From Centroberyx gerrardi (lineage: Eukaryota; Chordata; Actinopteri; Beryciformes; Berycidae): 64,000 nucleotides of DNA. The translations under genes were made by a program, and so were the position numbers. Shown piece after piece: positions 53,540 through 64,000 of the stretch (its first letter is position 1; each line of letters begins with the position of its first letter). The notes under the pieces were generated by a model, which made no database searches, was not told where the DNA came from, and saw only the letters and a list, made by a program, of their open reading frames with translations. The DNA is taken from positions 14,505,116 through 14,569,115 of the forward strand of contig NC_135997.1 of the NCBI RefSeq assembly GCF_048128805.1. Direction: 5' to 3'.

Positions 53540-53625
53540 GTGTCACTGTAATATTGTTTATAATATTCCTATAGGATATTATAGTTTATATTTTTTGTTG
53601 TGATATTTGTCTATGTTAAAAGTTA
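53540..53625 (+). repeat. Copy of AT-rich dispersed repeat
   Basis: It contains TATAATATTCCTATAGGATA and TTTTGTTGTGATATTTGTCT, shared in diverged form with 21590-21705 and 22540-22700. Confidence 0.4.
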
Positions 53626-53841
53626 TTTACAGAATTACTGTAGGCTAGTAAGTGTTGATACTTTGACCTGTCCACCTTGTTGATATATGCTGAAGAAGTG
53701 ACAGTAGGCTATTAATCTTTATACCAAAATGGTAAGGATATTTTGGTACAAGCTAATCATTTCCAAGAAAATCATTGCTTTGACCACAGAGCTGGACTCA
53801 TTAGCTGTGAGCAGACAAGCTGTCTTTGGGGAGACTATGAC

Positions 53842-55721
53842 CAGGGGCCTCATGCATAAACGTTGCGCACGTACAAAAAGGTTGCGTACGCTGGTTTTCA
53901 CGCACACATATAAAAATGAACTTGACGTGAGAATGTGCGGGCCGTCCCGCAAACTTTAGACCATGCGTACGCACATTTGTCTGGCTTTGTCAGTTGGCCA
54001 CGCCAAACTACAAAGTAGTGAAACTCTCCAAATGTTTCAAAATAACGTTTTCACTCAATTCACTGTGCTATGTCTATGAAGTAGTCTATGAAAAACCAGA
54101 ATTATTTCCGCTGATACACCATAATAGTTTGATTATTTATGTGGATAATGTTTAACATTAGAAAGGTCAAAACCCATCTGGCATTGTTATTTTCGATTTT
54201 TAGTTCCTCCAACACTGGAGGAAAATGCTATTTTTTCCTCCCATAACTTTTCCGAAATATGAGGGTTTTAAATGAATGAATGAAAAAAGCCACTTAGGAA
54301 ATAGATAGGCTACAGGCACTCTTCTCTAAATCCTCCATATCGCCGCGTTGGTTTGTGTGAATGCGCGTCTCTCTCTCCTCCGGCTCGCTTCAAGTAGGTC
54401 TGACTTTTTGAGCGCAATGAAAACCTAGTGAAACTAATTTCCCACAGATGACATCAGGCCTTAACTCACAATGCCAAAACCAAGATCGCCAGTAAAATGG
54501 ACAGTTTTCTTTGTTTATGTGACATGGAGATGTTAACGCACGTCAGGGACTGTACAGTTCCCGAGGCGCACAGAGATCCATGGCGCACAGATCCATCTCT
54601 CCTGGGAAGAAAACGCAGTGTCGGGTGGGCAAATGCACTCGGAATAAGTCCTGGAACAACTGTATGATGTCCAAACGATTTGTGTGTAGTACCTGCTCAC
54701 ACAAACCACCGAAGTTGTGCGCTGACTGCGGGACTGAACAGTAAGAAAGGAAAGGCAACCCGTGCGTAAAACTAAAAAAAAATTGTGTAGAAAGAAATGC
54801 CACAAATGGAAAAGCACATTGCCATATTTGGAGCGGCAGCGCTGCGAAAACTGGACATGTCACATTATATGGTTTTGTTTTTAATCTTTGAATCAGTTCA
54901 ATTGTGCAATTTTGCCGTTTTTTTTTACAAAAACACTGCATGCGTAAAAGCACATTGGAAATATTTGGAGAGGGGAGCACTGAACACAGGCACGTTCACC
55001 ATCGTGTATGACAAGAAGGTGACAAAAGGGGCGTATTTATAGTCATTTGCATAGTTAATTCTGGGAGGAGACAAGGCGGGACTCTGAAGATGCGCTCTCT
55101 CCTGAAGGCACGGGCTGCAATATCTTCCAGCAAGGCTGGATATGCCATCTTAACACTTGCTTGGAGGTAAATCGGAATCTTTTATATACCCTGCATGCCT
55201 TTTAATAGGCTACCAATTAACCAGTTGGCTACCAATTAACATTGGCTACATATGCGCAATTTCATGGCACTAGAAATTGGTGGGAGTAGCCGATCATTAT
55301 AGGCCAAGTCAATAAAAACAATGAAAACCAAAACTGTTACATTTCAATATGGACATTCTCATACTCCATTGTAAGCTAGGACTGGGACACTCAGTTTTTA
55401 TAGTTGAATATTTTAATTATGACAATAATTGATGAGGATGAAAGGGCATCAATTTCATGGTTATTTAATACATTTGGCCAATGCATTAGTAAATTAACGG
55501 TTTTAAATATTGTCTATTAAAGCCTTTTTTAATGAATGCGGTTTTAATATGCTATGCATTTAGTTAAAAGGTGTGTGTTTACATTTTCTAAGACAGCCGG
55601 GCCTTCATCATATGTGCGTACGCATGGTCTGAGGCAGTTCTAAATTTGTTCGCAGAGTACAAACAAATTCAGGTAAGAAAATATTGATGAATCCCGGATT
55701 TGTGCGTAAAACGAGGCCTAG
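53842..55721. mobile_element. Putative 1.9 kb DNA transposon
   Basis: The left end (53842 on) reads CAGGGGCCTCATGCATAAACG. The reverse complement of the right end reads CTAGGCCTCGTTTTACGCAC. A perfect 19-base inverted repeat, AGACCATGCGTACGCACAT, occurs at 53958-53976 and inverted at 55612-55630. Both ends are rich in GCGTACGCAC motifs, which I associate with a common fish DNA-transposon terminus. The interior carries a cysteine-rich reading frame on the + strand (54523-54744). Flanking GACTATGA and GACTGGAA are only partly alike, so no target duplication is proven and the superfamily is left open. Confidence 0.6.
54523..54744 (+). pseudogene. Cysteine-rich ORF, possible transposase C-terminus
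   Basis: A 73-codon open frame inside the putative transposon ends in a cluster of seven cysteines spaced C-x4-C-x8-C-x7-C-x2-C-x7-C-x2-C (54619-54729). The residues between are basic. Such a terminal zinc-binding module is reminiscent of PiggyBac-type transposases, but the element ends do not show TTAA, so the family is unsettled. An in-frame stop at 54520 and no visible upstream catalytic domain suggest a remnant or an unresolved exon. Confidence 0.35.
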
Positions 55722-57850
55722 GACTGGAAGGTTTAGCCTGTCAGCAATACACTGCAGCCTATATGTTGGCTCTGACAGTATAATTCTGAAGCAGTGCTTG
55801 AGCATCCCAAGAGATTGCTGCTAGGGCCAGTGGTCTCTTAACTTCATAAGATTTCTCACCACACTGTGAAATAATACAACAATGAACGATAGAGAGAGAA
55901 AACATACAGTGTATTTCCTCACTCGGCGTTTCCATGTTCTTGTTACTGTGTGCAAACACTGACTGGCCTTACAGGATGAGACATGATGTGACCTGTGCAT
56001 TAAAGCAGAAATCCACCCTGAAACACTATTCACATAAGTATATCTTACATCTGTGGTCTTAGACATTTCAGTTAACATTTATATGCATATGCCAACTCTC
56101 TACTGCAGTCAGAATTCAGAAAAACAAGACTAATCTGTGATATCATTATGTCACTTTCTCCCCACGTGCAAGACATGAGCATCAGGAGCCAAATTCAGGT
56201 CAGTCAGTTCATGCGTCAGCCGTCAGACACTTAACCCTACCAGTGCATCAAATTCAGTCAGAGTTACAGTACCTCCTCACTGCAAGTCAGTGCCTGACAG
56301 TTGTTCAGTTGTCCCTCCATAGTTTGTGCTGAGGTAACAGCACAGCAACTCTCTCACCTCGTATTAAGTCATTCTCACTCGCCCGATGTTACAGTCTTGC
56401 TAATGTGTAATTGCAACTGCAGTGGCTAATCTATGTGTGAAAAAAATATTTTAGTTACAACTAGATTGAACTAGCAAAGCAGTTTTGCGCAATAGATGTG
56501 GAATTTATTTATATTCGTTTGGTCAATCCTAACGAAACATTTTGGTAAACAGACTACTATGTTATGATACTGAAAGACAGCTAACCTAGGCGTAGCTGTA
56601 TAGTAGAGTGGATCTCTTCTTCTTGACAATACAGTGGGGGAATGATGTGGTTATCCTGATTATTCCAGGACTGTAGTAACTTTAACTGCAGCAGCAGTTG
56701 ATGCTGCACACCTGGCTAGGCGCTGTGGGACTGGACAGCATCTGGACTTGTTTCTGGAGCTGCACCAATGGCAATGAATGAGAAGCTGAGTTCATTGACT
56801 CAAAATGTTTAAGCTTTTACCCCAAAATGGGCTTCAATACCAAGTAGTTCTAATAGATGTAAAACAGAAAATATGCACATATTCCTAAAAAAATAATTCT
56901 GGGTGTTGTCCCAATATCTATAGTGTCTCCTATTCATTCACTGTCCATGGACCAACTTCAAAATCTGCTGACTAGCCCAGAGTCTTATTTCTAGCTTTGC
57001 CAAGGACTTATTTATGTAAACAAATCCAGACTAAATTACAAAATAGAAGAAACAGAATCTGTTTTATCATTATTAACTGTAAACTACTGGTAATGAGTTT
57101 TTTCCCCTATTCAGTAGTACATCAGAGTGCCATTTCAACTGGAGGACCTGGGTCAGTGACTAGTAATAACAAGCAGCAACCGTTGAATTCCTACACTGAA
57201 TCCCCCCAGCTTCAGGGGCGCTGACCCTGCACTCTGACCTCCCTGTGACGAGCGAAGCCAAAAGACAATTTCCCTACACCACCCTCCACCCTCAGATACT
57301 CTTACACTCTTATATATCACCAATCTGTGATGTTCAGTGCATTCTAGGAGTTATTTTTTGATGAGGTGTTGTAATTGTAATTGTAGTAATTTACCTTTTT
57401 GTTGTACCCACTTTCCCTCAACCTGCCTCGTCTACTTCTGCCTCAGTTAGTGATTTCCTAGATTTCCCAGAATGACCCCCAGAGAATTTGCCTGGACTGG
57501 CTGCATCCAGCTGGGTTTTACTTGTAGCTGGAGAGAACAATAACTATAGCGGCAGTAATGGCAAGAGAGTTTCCAGTCAGAAAAAGCGAGAGTTGCGTCT
57601 CTTACTCTGTACACAACATGTCTTGCGGCTGTGCTGCATTATGGTCTATTGAGGATACTGTCAGTGGAGAAATTGGTATCTCTTCCTCTTCTGTGATGGA
57701 TTTCTCTCTGTATGATTGTTGAACGTCGGTACAAAATGGTGGGAACTTTGAATTGAAATTGACTCCAGAGTGTGTTAAAACCAAAGACTTTTCATTAATG
57801 TTTTCACTCTTTCACCCGTATAATAATTATAATCATCATCATCATCATAA
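55722..57850. other. Non-coding DNA between transposons
   Basis: No gene is supported here. A good acceptor-like TTTTTTCCCCTATTCAG ends at 57114 and is followed by an open frame to a TGA at 57222, but its phase does not fit the exon at 53004-53059. Confidence 0.4.
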
Positions 57851-57854
57851 TAAT

Positions 57855-57925
57855 GATAATAATAAACGTAATTTGTTAAGCACTTTTCAAAACAAAGTTG
57901 CAAAGTGCTTTACAGAGACAATAAA
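57855..57925. repeat. Short interspersed repeat (AGCACTTTTCAAAACAAAG type)
   Basis: It carries the landmarks AAGCACTTTTCAAAAC and CAAAGTGCTTTACAG, shared with 48575-48640. An ATC/ATA trinucleotide run lies just upstream at 57831-57866. Confidence 0.5.
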
Positions 57926-58395
57926 ATGCTTTACAGAGGCAATAAAATGCTTTATCATTAAAAAAAATCATTAAAAGAGAGGATAAAGGATAGCAATAAT
58001 AGCATAATATGGATACACAAAAAACACTTGCACACCAGGAAAACATTAGATTTGGAGAGGAGAGGGAGAGGGGGAGGGCCTTCTGGGATCAATAATAAAA
58101 AACAGGATGCATAGCTTGTAAAATAAATAAAACATTAGAGAAATAAAACAGGAAATTATGCATTGCTGAATGCTTGTAAATGCTTGTAAATAGGTGAGAA
58201 AATTCTGCTATTTCAGTTTTGCTATTTCCATGTAGGTAGTTCTATGCAAGTGAATAGCAGCTGATTACAGGTCTGCTGACCCTGCTCATTCCTGTTGCAA
58301 GCCAGTTCCTCTTTAAACACAAGAAAGCCACCATGCTGGAAAATTATAATGCTTCTTTAACACCTGCTGCAATTAGATGGCATTATACTCATCAG

Positions 58396-59653
58396 CAGTG
58401 TTGTGCAAGTTCACACTTCAAAAGAGCTAGCTCAAAGTTCAGTTCACACAGATTAAAATGAACTAGTTCACGTTCATAATTTAGAATTTAGAACTAAGTT
58501 CACAGTCCCAAAAAATGAACTAGTTCACGTTCATTTCTTCTGCTGCGCTGAGCTATTCTTTTTCAGTAGAACCTCCTCCTACCCATCCATCCCCAGCCCC
58601 CAATCATTGCCACTGCCCACTTCCCAAACTAAATGAATTACTGTATACTACTATAGAATCACAGACAGAGATTACTTTTAAAAGCCAAGAAAAACCAATG
58701 TGAGTATATGTTTTACCACTTAAACAATGTGTCATATTATGCAGAAAGTGAAAAAAAAGAGGTGCAGTAAAGGTATACTGTAGATGCAATGGAAATTTTA
58801 TTTAGCCTGCATGAACCAAATTATGCAGCAGTTCAAAAACATAAAATAGATTCATATGCTTCCAAGCGAGCTGGTACAGGCTCCACCACTGGCTTCATTA
58901 CAGTCGCTAGCTGAAAGATGTGCTGCAAATTAGAGTATTTAGAGTACTTCAGCAGTACCGGTAGTGCGTCTGAATTGCCAGTTGCACTAGTTGCACTAGC
59001 CCAAGGAGGCACTAGCAAGGAGGTTCTATATTAACACTAGCTATGCCGGGTGCCGTAAATCTTCGGGTGCCGTAAAACACAGTGCGTGAGCGTCGTTAAA
59101 GTCGAGATGAAACGGCATTTCGAGAGTATCTAACTTCCGTATCGTGACGTATTTCCGAGTGAAACAGGAAAGACAGGCGGGACATAACGTTGGGAGGAAT
59201 TTGATTTGAACGTTGAAAAGTGGGTGTGCTGTTGCTAGCTAGCTAACTAATGAATCTTAACCTCTTAGCTCTGTGCGCTAAAAGTTGAAGATTGATTGAT
59301 GGGTGGATGTCATGATATTATTGGTTGAAATTAGTTACGGGCATGCTTACGTCAGGACACGGCATATTTTGTTTTACAGGAAGAAAACATGATTGAATTT
59401 TGATATAAGAATACAATGAAATTGATTTTTGGTATTTTTTTGGCATATATTGTTAAATAGGTGCACAGTATGACCGGGGATGTGATCTAAAAGGGTTAAA
59501 AAGGCATTTTTCATTTCATCTCGTCTTTAACTCTCGCGGGAGCATCGTTAACTCTCGCGGGAGTTAACGACGCTCACGTTCATGTTCATTAGTTGCAAAC
59601 GGATACGTTCAGTTCACCGTTCACCAAAAACATGAGCACGTTCAACAACACTG
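58396..59653. mobile_element. hAT-type DNA transposon, non-autonomous, 1258 bp
   Basis: The left end starts CAGTGTTGTGCAAGTTCA and the reverse complement of the right end starts CAGTGTTGTTGAACGTGC. The flanks CTCATCAG (58388-58395) and CTCACCAG (59654-59661) match at 7 of 8 bases, an 8-base duplication typical of hAT. Subterminal GTTCA/TGAAC motifs are repeated at both ends, as expected for transposase binding. No transposase frame is present, so it must have been moved in trans. A second inverted-repeat unit sits inside it. Confidence 0.85.
59085..59578. mobile_element. Inverted-repeat unit nested in the hAT element
   Basis: CGTGAGCGTCGTTAA at 59085-59099 is repeated exactly, inverted, at 59564-59578. 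A further GAGATGAAA inverted match lies just inside. Near the right end TTAACTCTCGCGGGAG occurs twice in direct orientation, in 59528-59542 and 59548-59563. No target duplication was found, so it could be an inserted MITE or simply part of the host element. Confidence 0.6.
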
Positions 59654-59970
59654 CTCACCAGTGGGTATATCAAGGAGCCTGTGGGCTGCTTTCAGTGCAA
59701 TTATTCAATAAAATGTTAGCAAGATTATTCAGTATGATGACTGCTGACCCTAAATGCCAACCACCATAAATGGACTTAGTAGCAACTCTGGTATGAATCT
59801 AAATTAATACTTGCCTAGTTGATAATGAATGCAGTAGATTGTTGCACTTCACAGCACGCTTTCTCCTAGAATGTATTCCACTCCCAGAGGTGGTGTAGCT
59901 AGGACTAAGACATTGATTTCCACTGATGTAGACACCTTCAAGATTTTCTACTACAACAAGCCCCCATTCC

Positions 59971-60024
<54 letters not shown>
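59971..60024. repeat. (CA)n microsatellite
   Basis: About 27 CA units just downstream of the hAT element. Confidence 0.97.
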
Positions 60025-60028
<4 letters not shown>

Positions 60029-62040
60029 GATTACTCTATAGTTTCCTTCTGGGCTACTTCTAACAATGTTGTATCTTTTTGTGGCTGCGCTGGCCTTGTT
60101 TATATTTTGATATCATTTGGGCCACAGTGTGGTTCCTTAGCTTAAAGATATCGATATAACTGCCTGCATCTCATTAAACAAACATTCAGAAACCCTTACT
60201 AAAAAGATCAGAAATACAAACAAATTGCAAAATGAGATAGAGAATGCTTATTTTCAGGCAGCCCAGGAGCTCAATAATCCACCTATCTCCTATGGATCAT
60301 ATCTGGGTGGTTGTTTTGCTTTTCACAGCTTGTCTCTCTAGCCTAAACTGCAACAGAGATAGACCATGAAAGCCCAGGAATATGGATTCAAAACAACAAA
60401 GGATCCTTGAGTGTGCGGTTACAACAACATATGTGGAGTTTTTCGCTTTAGGGATAGACCATTATTTATTCTGTAATATTTTCTATATATTTTGGTAGCT
60501 AAGTTGTAACATGAAGGAAAGAAGCATGCACAAGTATGTCATGTGATGTCAAAGAGCATATGTGATGTAAGTACTAATGACTGTTTGGCTCAAAGATTCA
60601 GTTTAACTATAAATGAGAATCGCTCTGAAATGAATAGGAGAAATTACGTCACAGGAGCACAGCAGCAGATAAGATTAAAATAAGAGAGAATCCCAGGAAA
60701 ACCAGGGTGTTGACAGGTATGGTTGCTAGGGCGACACCTTTTTGTCTGGGTAGCTTCCCTGCAATGGCATGGAAATCCCTGTTGTGCAGTTTATTTTGCT
60801 CATGGCTCCAGTCAATTGTTTCCCTCTCACAGACAAAACAGCCAATTCTGAGATAAATACTTGGCTATGACTGTTTGGTTTCAATGTTCTGGCTGGTCTG
60901 TCGATCATTACATAATGTGAGTAAGCGCATCCATATTCCAAGACTCTACTACTGCTACTGCTACTGTTTAGAGTATGGCCATGGTACTGGTGTGTTTTTA
61001 CAGGCATTGTAATTCATGGCTATGCTGTGAGGGCTTGGACCTATGTACACTCACAGTGTGTTAATTCAACAGTCCTGGCGCCCACTCGGTAAACACTGTA
61101 TCCTAGAGATGGAGGGCCAAGGTGGGCAGACAAGATACCATTCAAAGCCAGGAGAGCTCACATTTTCTTAAGAAAGCATTTTCATGCAGTTTCAATCAAA
61201 AACAAGGTTTAGTTTGAATTATCTAGCATCCAGTATTCCTAACTGGCTCGACCTGCCTGGTCGAGCCAGTACGTTAGAGTTATATTTGACCGGAGTATAG
61301 TTTTACTGGTAGGCAAAAATAAAAATAACCACTTTTTCATATATTTACATAATTTATTATTGTTAAATATTCATTAAAAATCATTGATTGATTGTGAAAT
61401 GTATATTAATTAACTGCTCTCTAGAACCCCAAAGTATAAATTAACTCATTCATGGATGAGCTTTAATACAGGTAACTATAGAAGCTTTTCTATAAATGTA
61501 ACTAACAGTAACAAAAAACAGTGTAGTCAGTTTCTCCATTCATTCTCATCTTGCCAGATGATGGGTTGTCAGCTACACACTAAGTGCGGCGAGCTCTTGT
61601 TGTTCGCATCAAATGTGTGTTTGTGGTAATTGCAGGTGCCTTTAAAAATGAGCCAGCTTGATCCACCTTCATTGGAAATCGCAGACAACTATACAAACAG
61701 TATGTGACTGATCCACCGTTACCAACCTAAGGAAACTGTTACTTCCGTGACGAATGAGACAGCATTTTACTTTTCCCACTGCCACACAACTGTCACTCCA
61801 CACAACTCTCTAACTCTGCACATAGCTGGCATCCAATCTGATTGGTCAGATAAAAGCACAACAGAGAGAAGAGTGGGCCAATGGCAGAACAGAAAGGGAA
61901 GAGATAATAGGCTAATCAATAGTAAGACCACAAACTGACAATTTTACTGACAATCAACTGGCCCAAGTCAATTGTGCCTAGTTGTATGAAAACAAAATGA
62001 TTTGTTTTGGTTAGCCACTAAAAGTTCATAAAGAGGATGT
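60025..62040. other. Non-coding DNA
   Basis: No gene is supported. A perfect hairpin, ACTGGCTCGACC and its complement with a 5-base loop, lies at 61242-61270. Confidence 0.45.
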
Positions 62041-62740
62041 GTGTGGGGTCTTGTTGAATGAATCCAGCCTTCCTGAAACTTTTTTCATTCATGGGTTGTG
62101 GACAGAGATGTTAGGAGACTTTGGAGCATGTTTTGCCAAACTTTAGAGGTACGCCTTATTCTGGACAGTGAGGTAGTGGAACCTCCAGGTTAATTTGCTT
62201 TCAGTGAAGGAGCTGTATAATGTGGTGAGGATGGGACACTGGCAATGCTGGCAACTCCTTAGTATCTCCTCTGGTATAGGAACACTGACATGACACTTCA
62301 GCCAGTTATCAAACACCGTGCCTCGGGATTTGTGCTGTTTTGCGATGTCCATTGGTTTCCCATGAATGCTCTCTCTTGCTGGAGTCTGGAGGAAACCACC
62401 ACCACCATCTCATTCGTCTTAGCGATATTCAGCTAGAGACAGGAGCTGTCACACCGCTCCACAAAGTCCTCAACGGCAGGCGCATGGTCTGGTGGGGCCT
62501 AAGAGGGAGGTGGTTGCAGAGAGATAACTGTCGATGACAAACTTGGCCAGATGGCAGTTGGGGTGTGAAGCCACTGTATGCACAGGATGGAGAGCAGAAA
62601 TGAGCTGACACATCTTTGAGGGAAGCCAGTGGAGGTAAGCAGCAAATCTGAGCATGTGTTGTATGTTGACAGACTAATTCTCTTTTGGTGTCCTGTGTGA
62701 GGAAGTCCGTGATCCATATCATAACTAATAGGATTTCAAG
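62040..62740 (-). pseudogene. Decayed LINE reverse transcriptase fragment
   Basis: The minus strand encodes broken pieces in reverse-transcriptase order. They are ITDFLTQDTKREL (about 62715-62680), SPQ-like FPQRCVSSFLLSILCI (about 62625-62570), VEDFVERCDSSCL then LNIAKTNEMV (about 62475-62410), VFDNWLKCHV (about 62315-62285) and LYSSFTESKLTW (about 62220-62190). These match, from memory, the fish non-LTR pattern SPQGCVLSPLLF ... LNxxKTKEMVVDFRR ... VFDxxLKW. The catalytic FADD region is not recognisable, and frameshifts and stops separate the pieces. Confidence 0.6.
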
Positions 62741-64000
62741 TGGATGGATGTGGGGCTGTATCACCTTATGCAGCTAATTTAGCCTGTGTTCCAAAAAATA
62801 GAAATGTATCCACTGTATATTGATTGTGAGGGGGAAGAGAGGTGCCACTGTCTGACCTAGGTTGGCAGACTTACAGATGCTGCATTAAATAGTGCTGATA
62901 ACACTCCCACTTAGGAACTGCATTGAATTATAGGATTGCTTGCTGGACTACATCACTGCTCAGATTGATAAATAACACTTCATTAGAAACACAGTTTAAA
63001 AACATGCATAAAGGCCAGTTAAGCCCTAGAGTACATAACAGCTTCATTACATGTTTAAGAATGCCGATGCATCCCAAATGTCAGGTTTCAAAAGGTATTC
63101 ATGCCACATTTATCTGATTTCTGACAGATGAATCCACAGTATTTGGTAGTTAGAGGTAGTCATTATTACATTCAAGGCCAAATCATTCATATTAACAAAT
63201 GGAAAGCCAGCCAAAGAATTTAAAAACAAGCATTTCTTCAGTTAACAGCTTGCATTTTGACATTTTTGCATTTACAATGTTTCTGTGTCTGAAGTCATTT
63301 AAAATGTTTTAGCTACAATTAAAGAAGCCATATTTTGACATTCCATCCCAATAAAATGGCATATAATTGGTCCACTTGTCATAAATGGCATAGATGTTAC
63401 ATGAATAGCTATTGATTGGGGTTGAATTGGTGTTTATCAATTCCTTTGCTGCTTTGTAGGCGTAAAGGGCAGTTTATAATACAGCGATTTATGATCGTCA
63501 CCACCGGCGATGATCATATTCTGTCGTCGGTCGCAATGACATGTTGTTTATACTTCCAGCGACAGGCGATCTGTTATCGTTGCGATGGTCGTTGCGCCCA
63601 TCGCTGAGACTTAAATTGGATTGAACTTTGACCCCATCGCTGGCTCAGTTGTCATGACAACATTATGGAACTCTCTTATCCTAACTGTACTTTTGTAATA
63701 GACTGTAGAATAAAATGTACACTGAGGAGACAATCTATGCTATTTATCTAGACCTGGATAAAGACAATAGATTTACTGCAAAAGCAGTTACATAACATGT
63801 AGGTACATTAGGCTATTCTGCAGACTGGTTTACAAACTGTATTATTATTATTTTCCTTTCAAATGGTTACATTTTCAATTAGTGCAATTAAAAAAATAAT
63901 ATTTCGTTACATGGCGTTATTAAAAGCAGACTGCAGCAGCTGCAGCTGGTTGACGCGCGGTGGAGTCTGTAGGCTCCGACTTGCTTTCAGAACGGACACA
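62741..64000. other. Non-coding DNA to window end
   Basis: No gene is supported. Positions 63460-63610 are unusually rich in GATCG/CGATG motifs. The last 70 bases become GC-richer and may be the edge of another feature outside the window. Confidence 0.4.

Noticed and set aside
54543-54980. 145-codon minus-strand ORF in the putative transposon
   Set aside because: It overlaps the cysteine-rich + strand frame antiparallel to it, has no recognisable domain and is Phe/Cys-rich as expected from the opposite strand of that frame. I treat it as a shadow.
60726-61007. 93-codon minus-strand ORF
   Set aside because: It is Ser-rich from a CTACTG run, with no recognisable domain and no exon signals.

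Overview
The window is vertebrate nuclear DNA, most probably from a ray-finned (teleost) fish. Genes are split by GT-AG introns, microsatellites (mostly CA/TG and CT) are frequent, and DNA-transposon relics of fish type are scattered through introns and intergenic DNA. Three housekeeping or signalling genes can be assembled exon by exon, all on the + strand: psma1 (20S proteasome alpha subunit, 262 aa), copb1 (coatomer beta, 953 aa) and rras2 (TC21 small GTPase, 202 aa). From established knowledge, the human orthologues sit next to each other in the same relative order and orientation on 11p15, so this is conserved synteny. No bacterial, viral, CRISPR or operon-like system is present.

Layout: 1-444 psma1 promoter side and first exon; 442-5878 psma1 coding exons; 6105-10240 intergenic DNA plus the copb1 promoter side, with a decayed Tc1-like transposase; 10304-19728 copb1 coding exons; 19949-23250 intergenic; 23626-49023 rras2, dominated by a 19 kb first intron full of simple repeats and old repeats; 49024-~49620 rras2 3' UTR; ~52780-53059 a possible promoter and first coding exon of a gene I do not recognise; 53060-64000 transposon-rich DNA with a putative DNA transposon carrying a cysteine-rich ORF, a hAT-type element with a second inverted-repeat element inside it, and a decayed LINE reverse transcriptase.

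The three genes do not form a pathway. Psma1 is part of the 20S proteasome, Copb1 of the COPI coat of Golgi vesicles, and Rras2 is a membrane-bound Ras-family switch. I found no undescribed biological system. The points most worth checking are a 618 bp TIR/TSD-defined element inserted 11 bp downstream of a copb1 exon end, the nested hAT element, the cysteine-rich transposon ORF, a (TG)22 tract against the 3' splice site of the rras2 switch II exon, a 102 bp tandem duplication downstream of rras2, and the orphan first exon near 53 kb.
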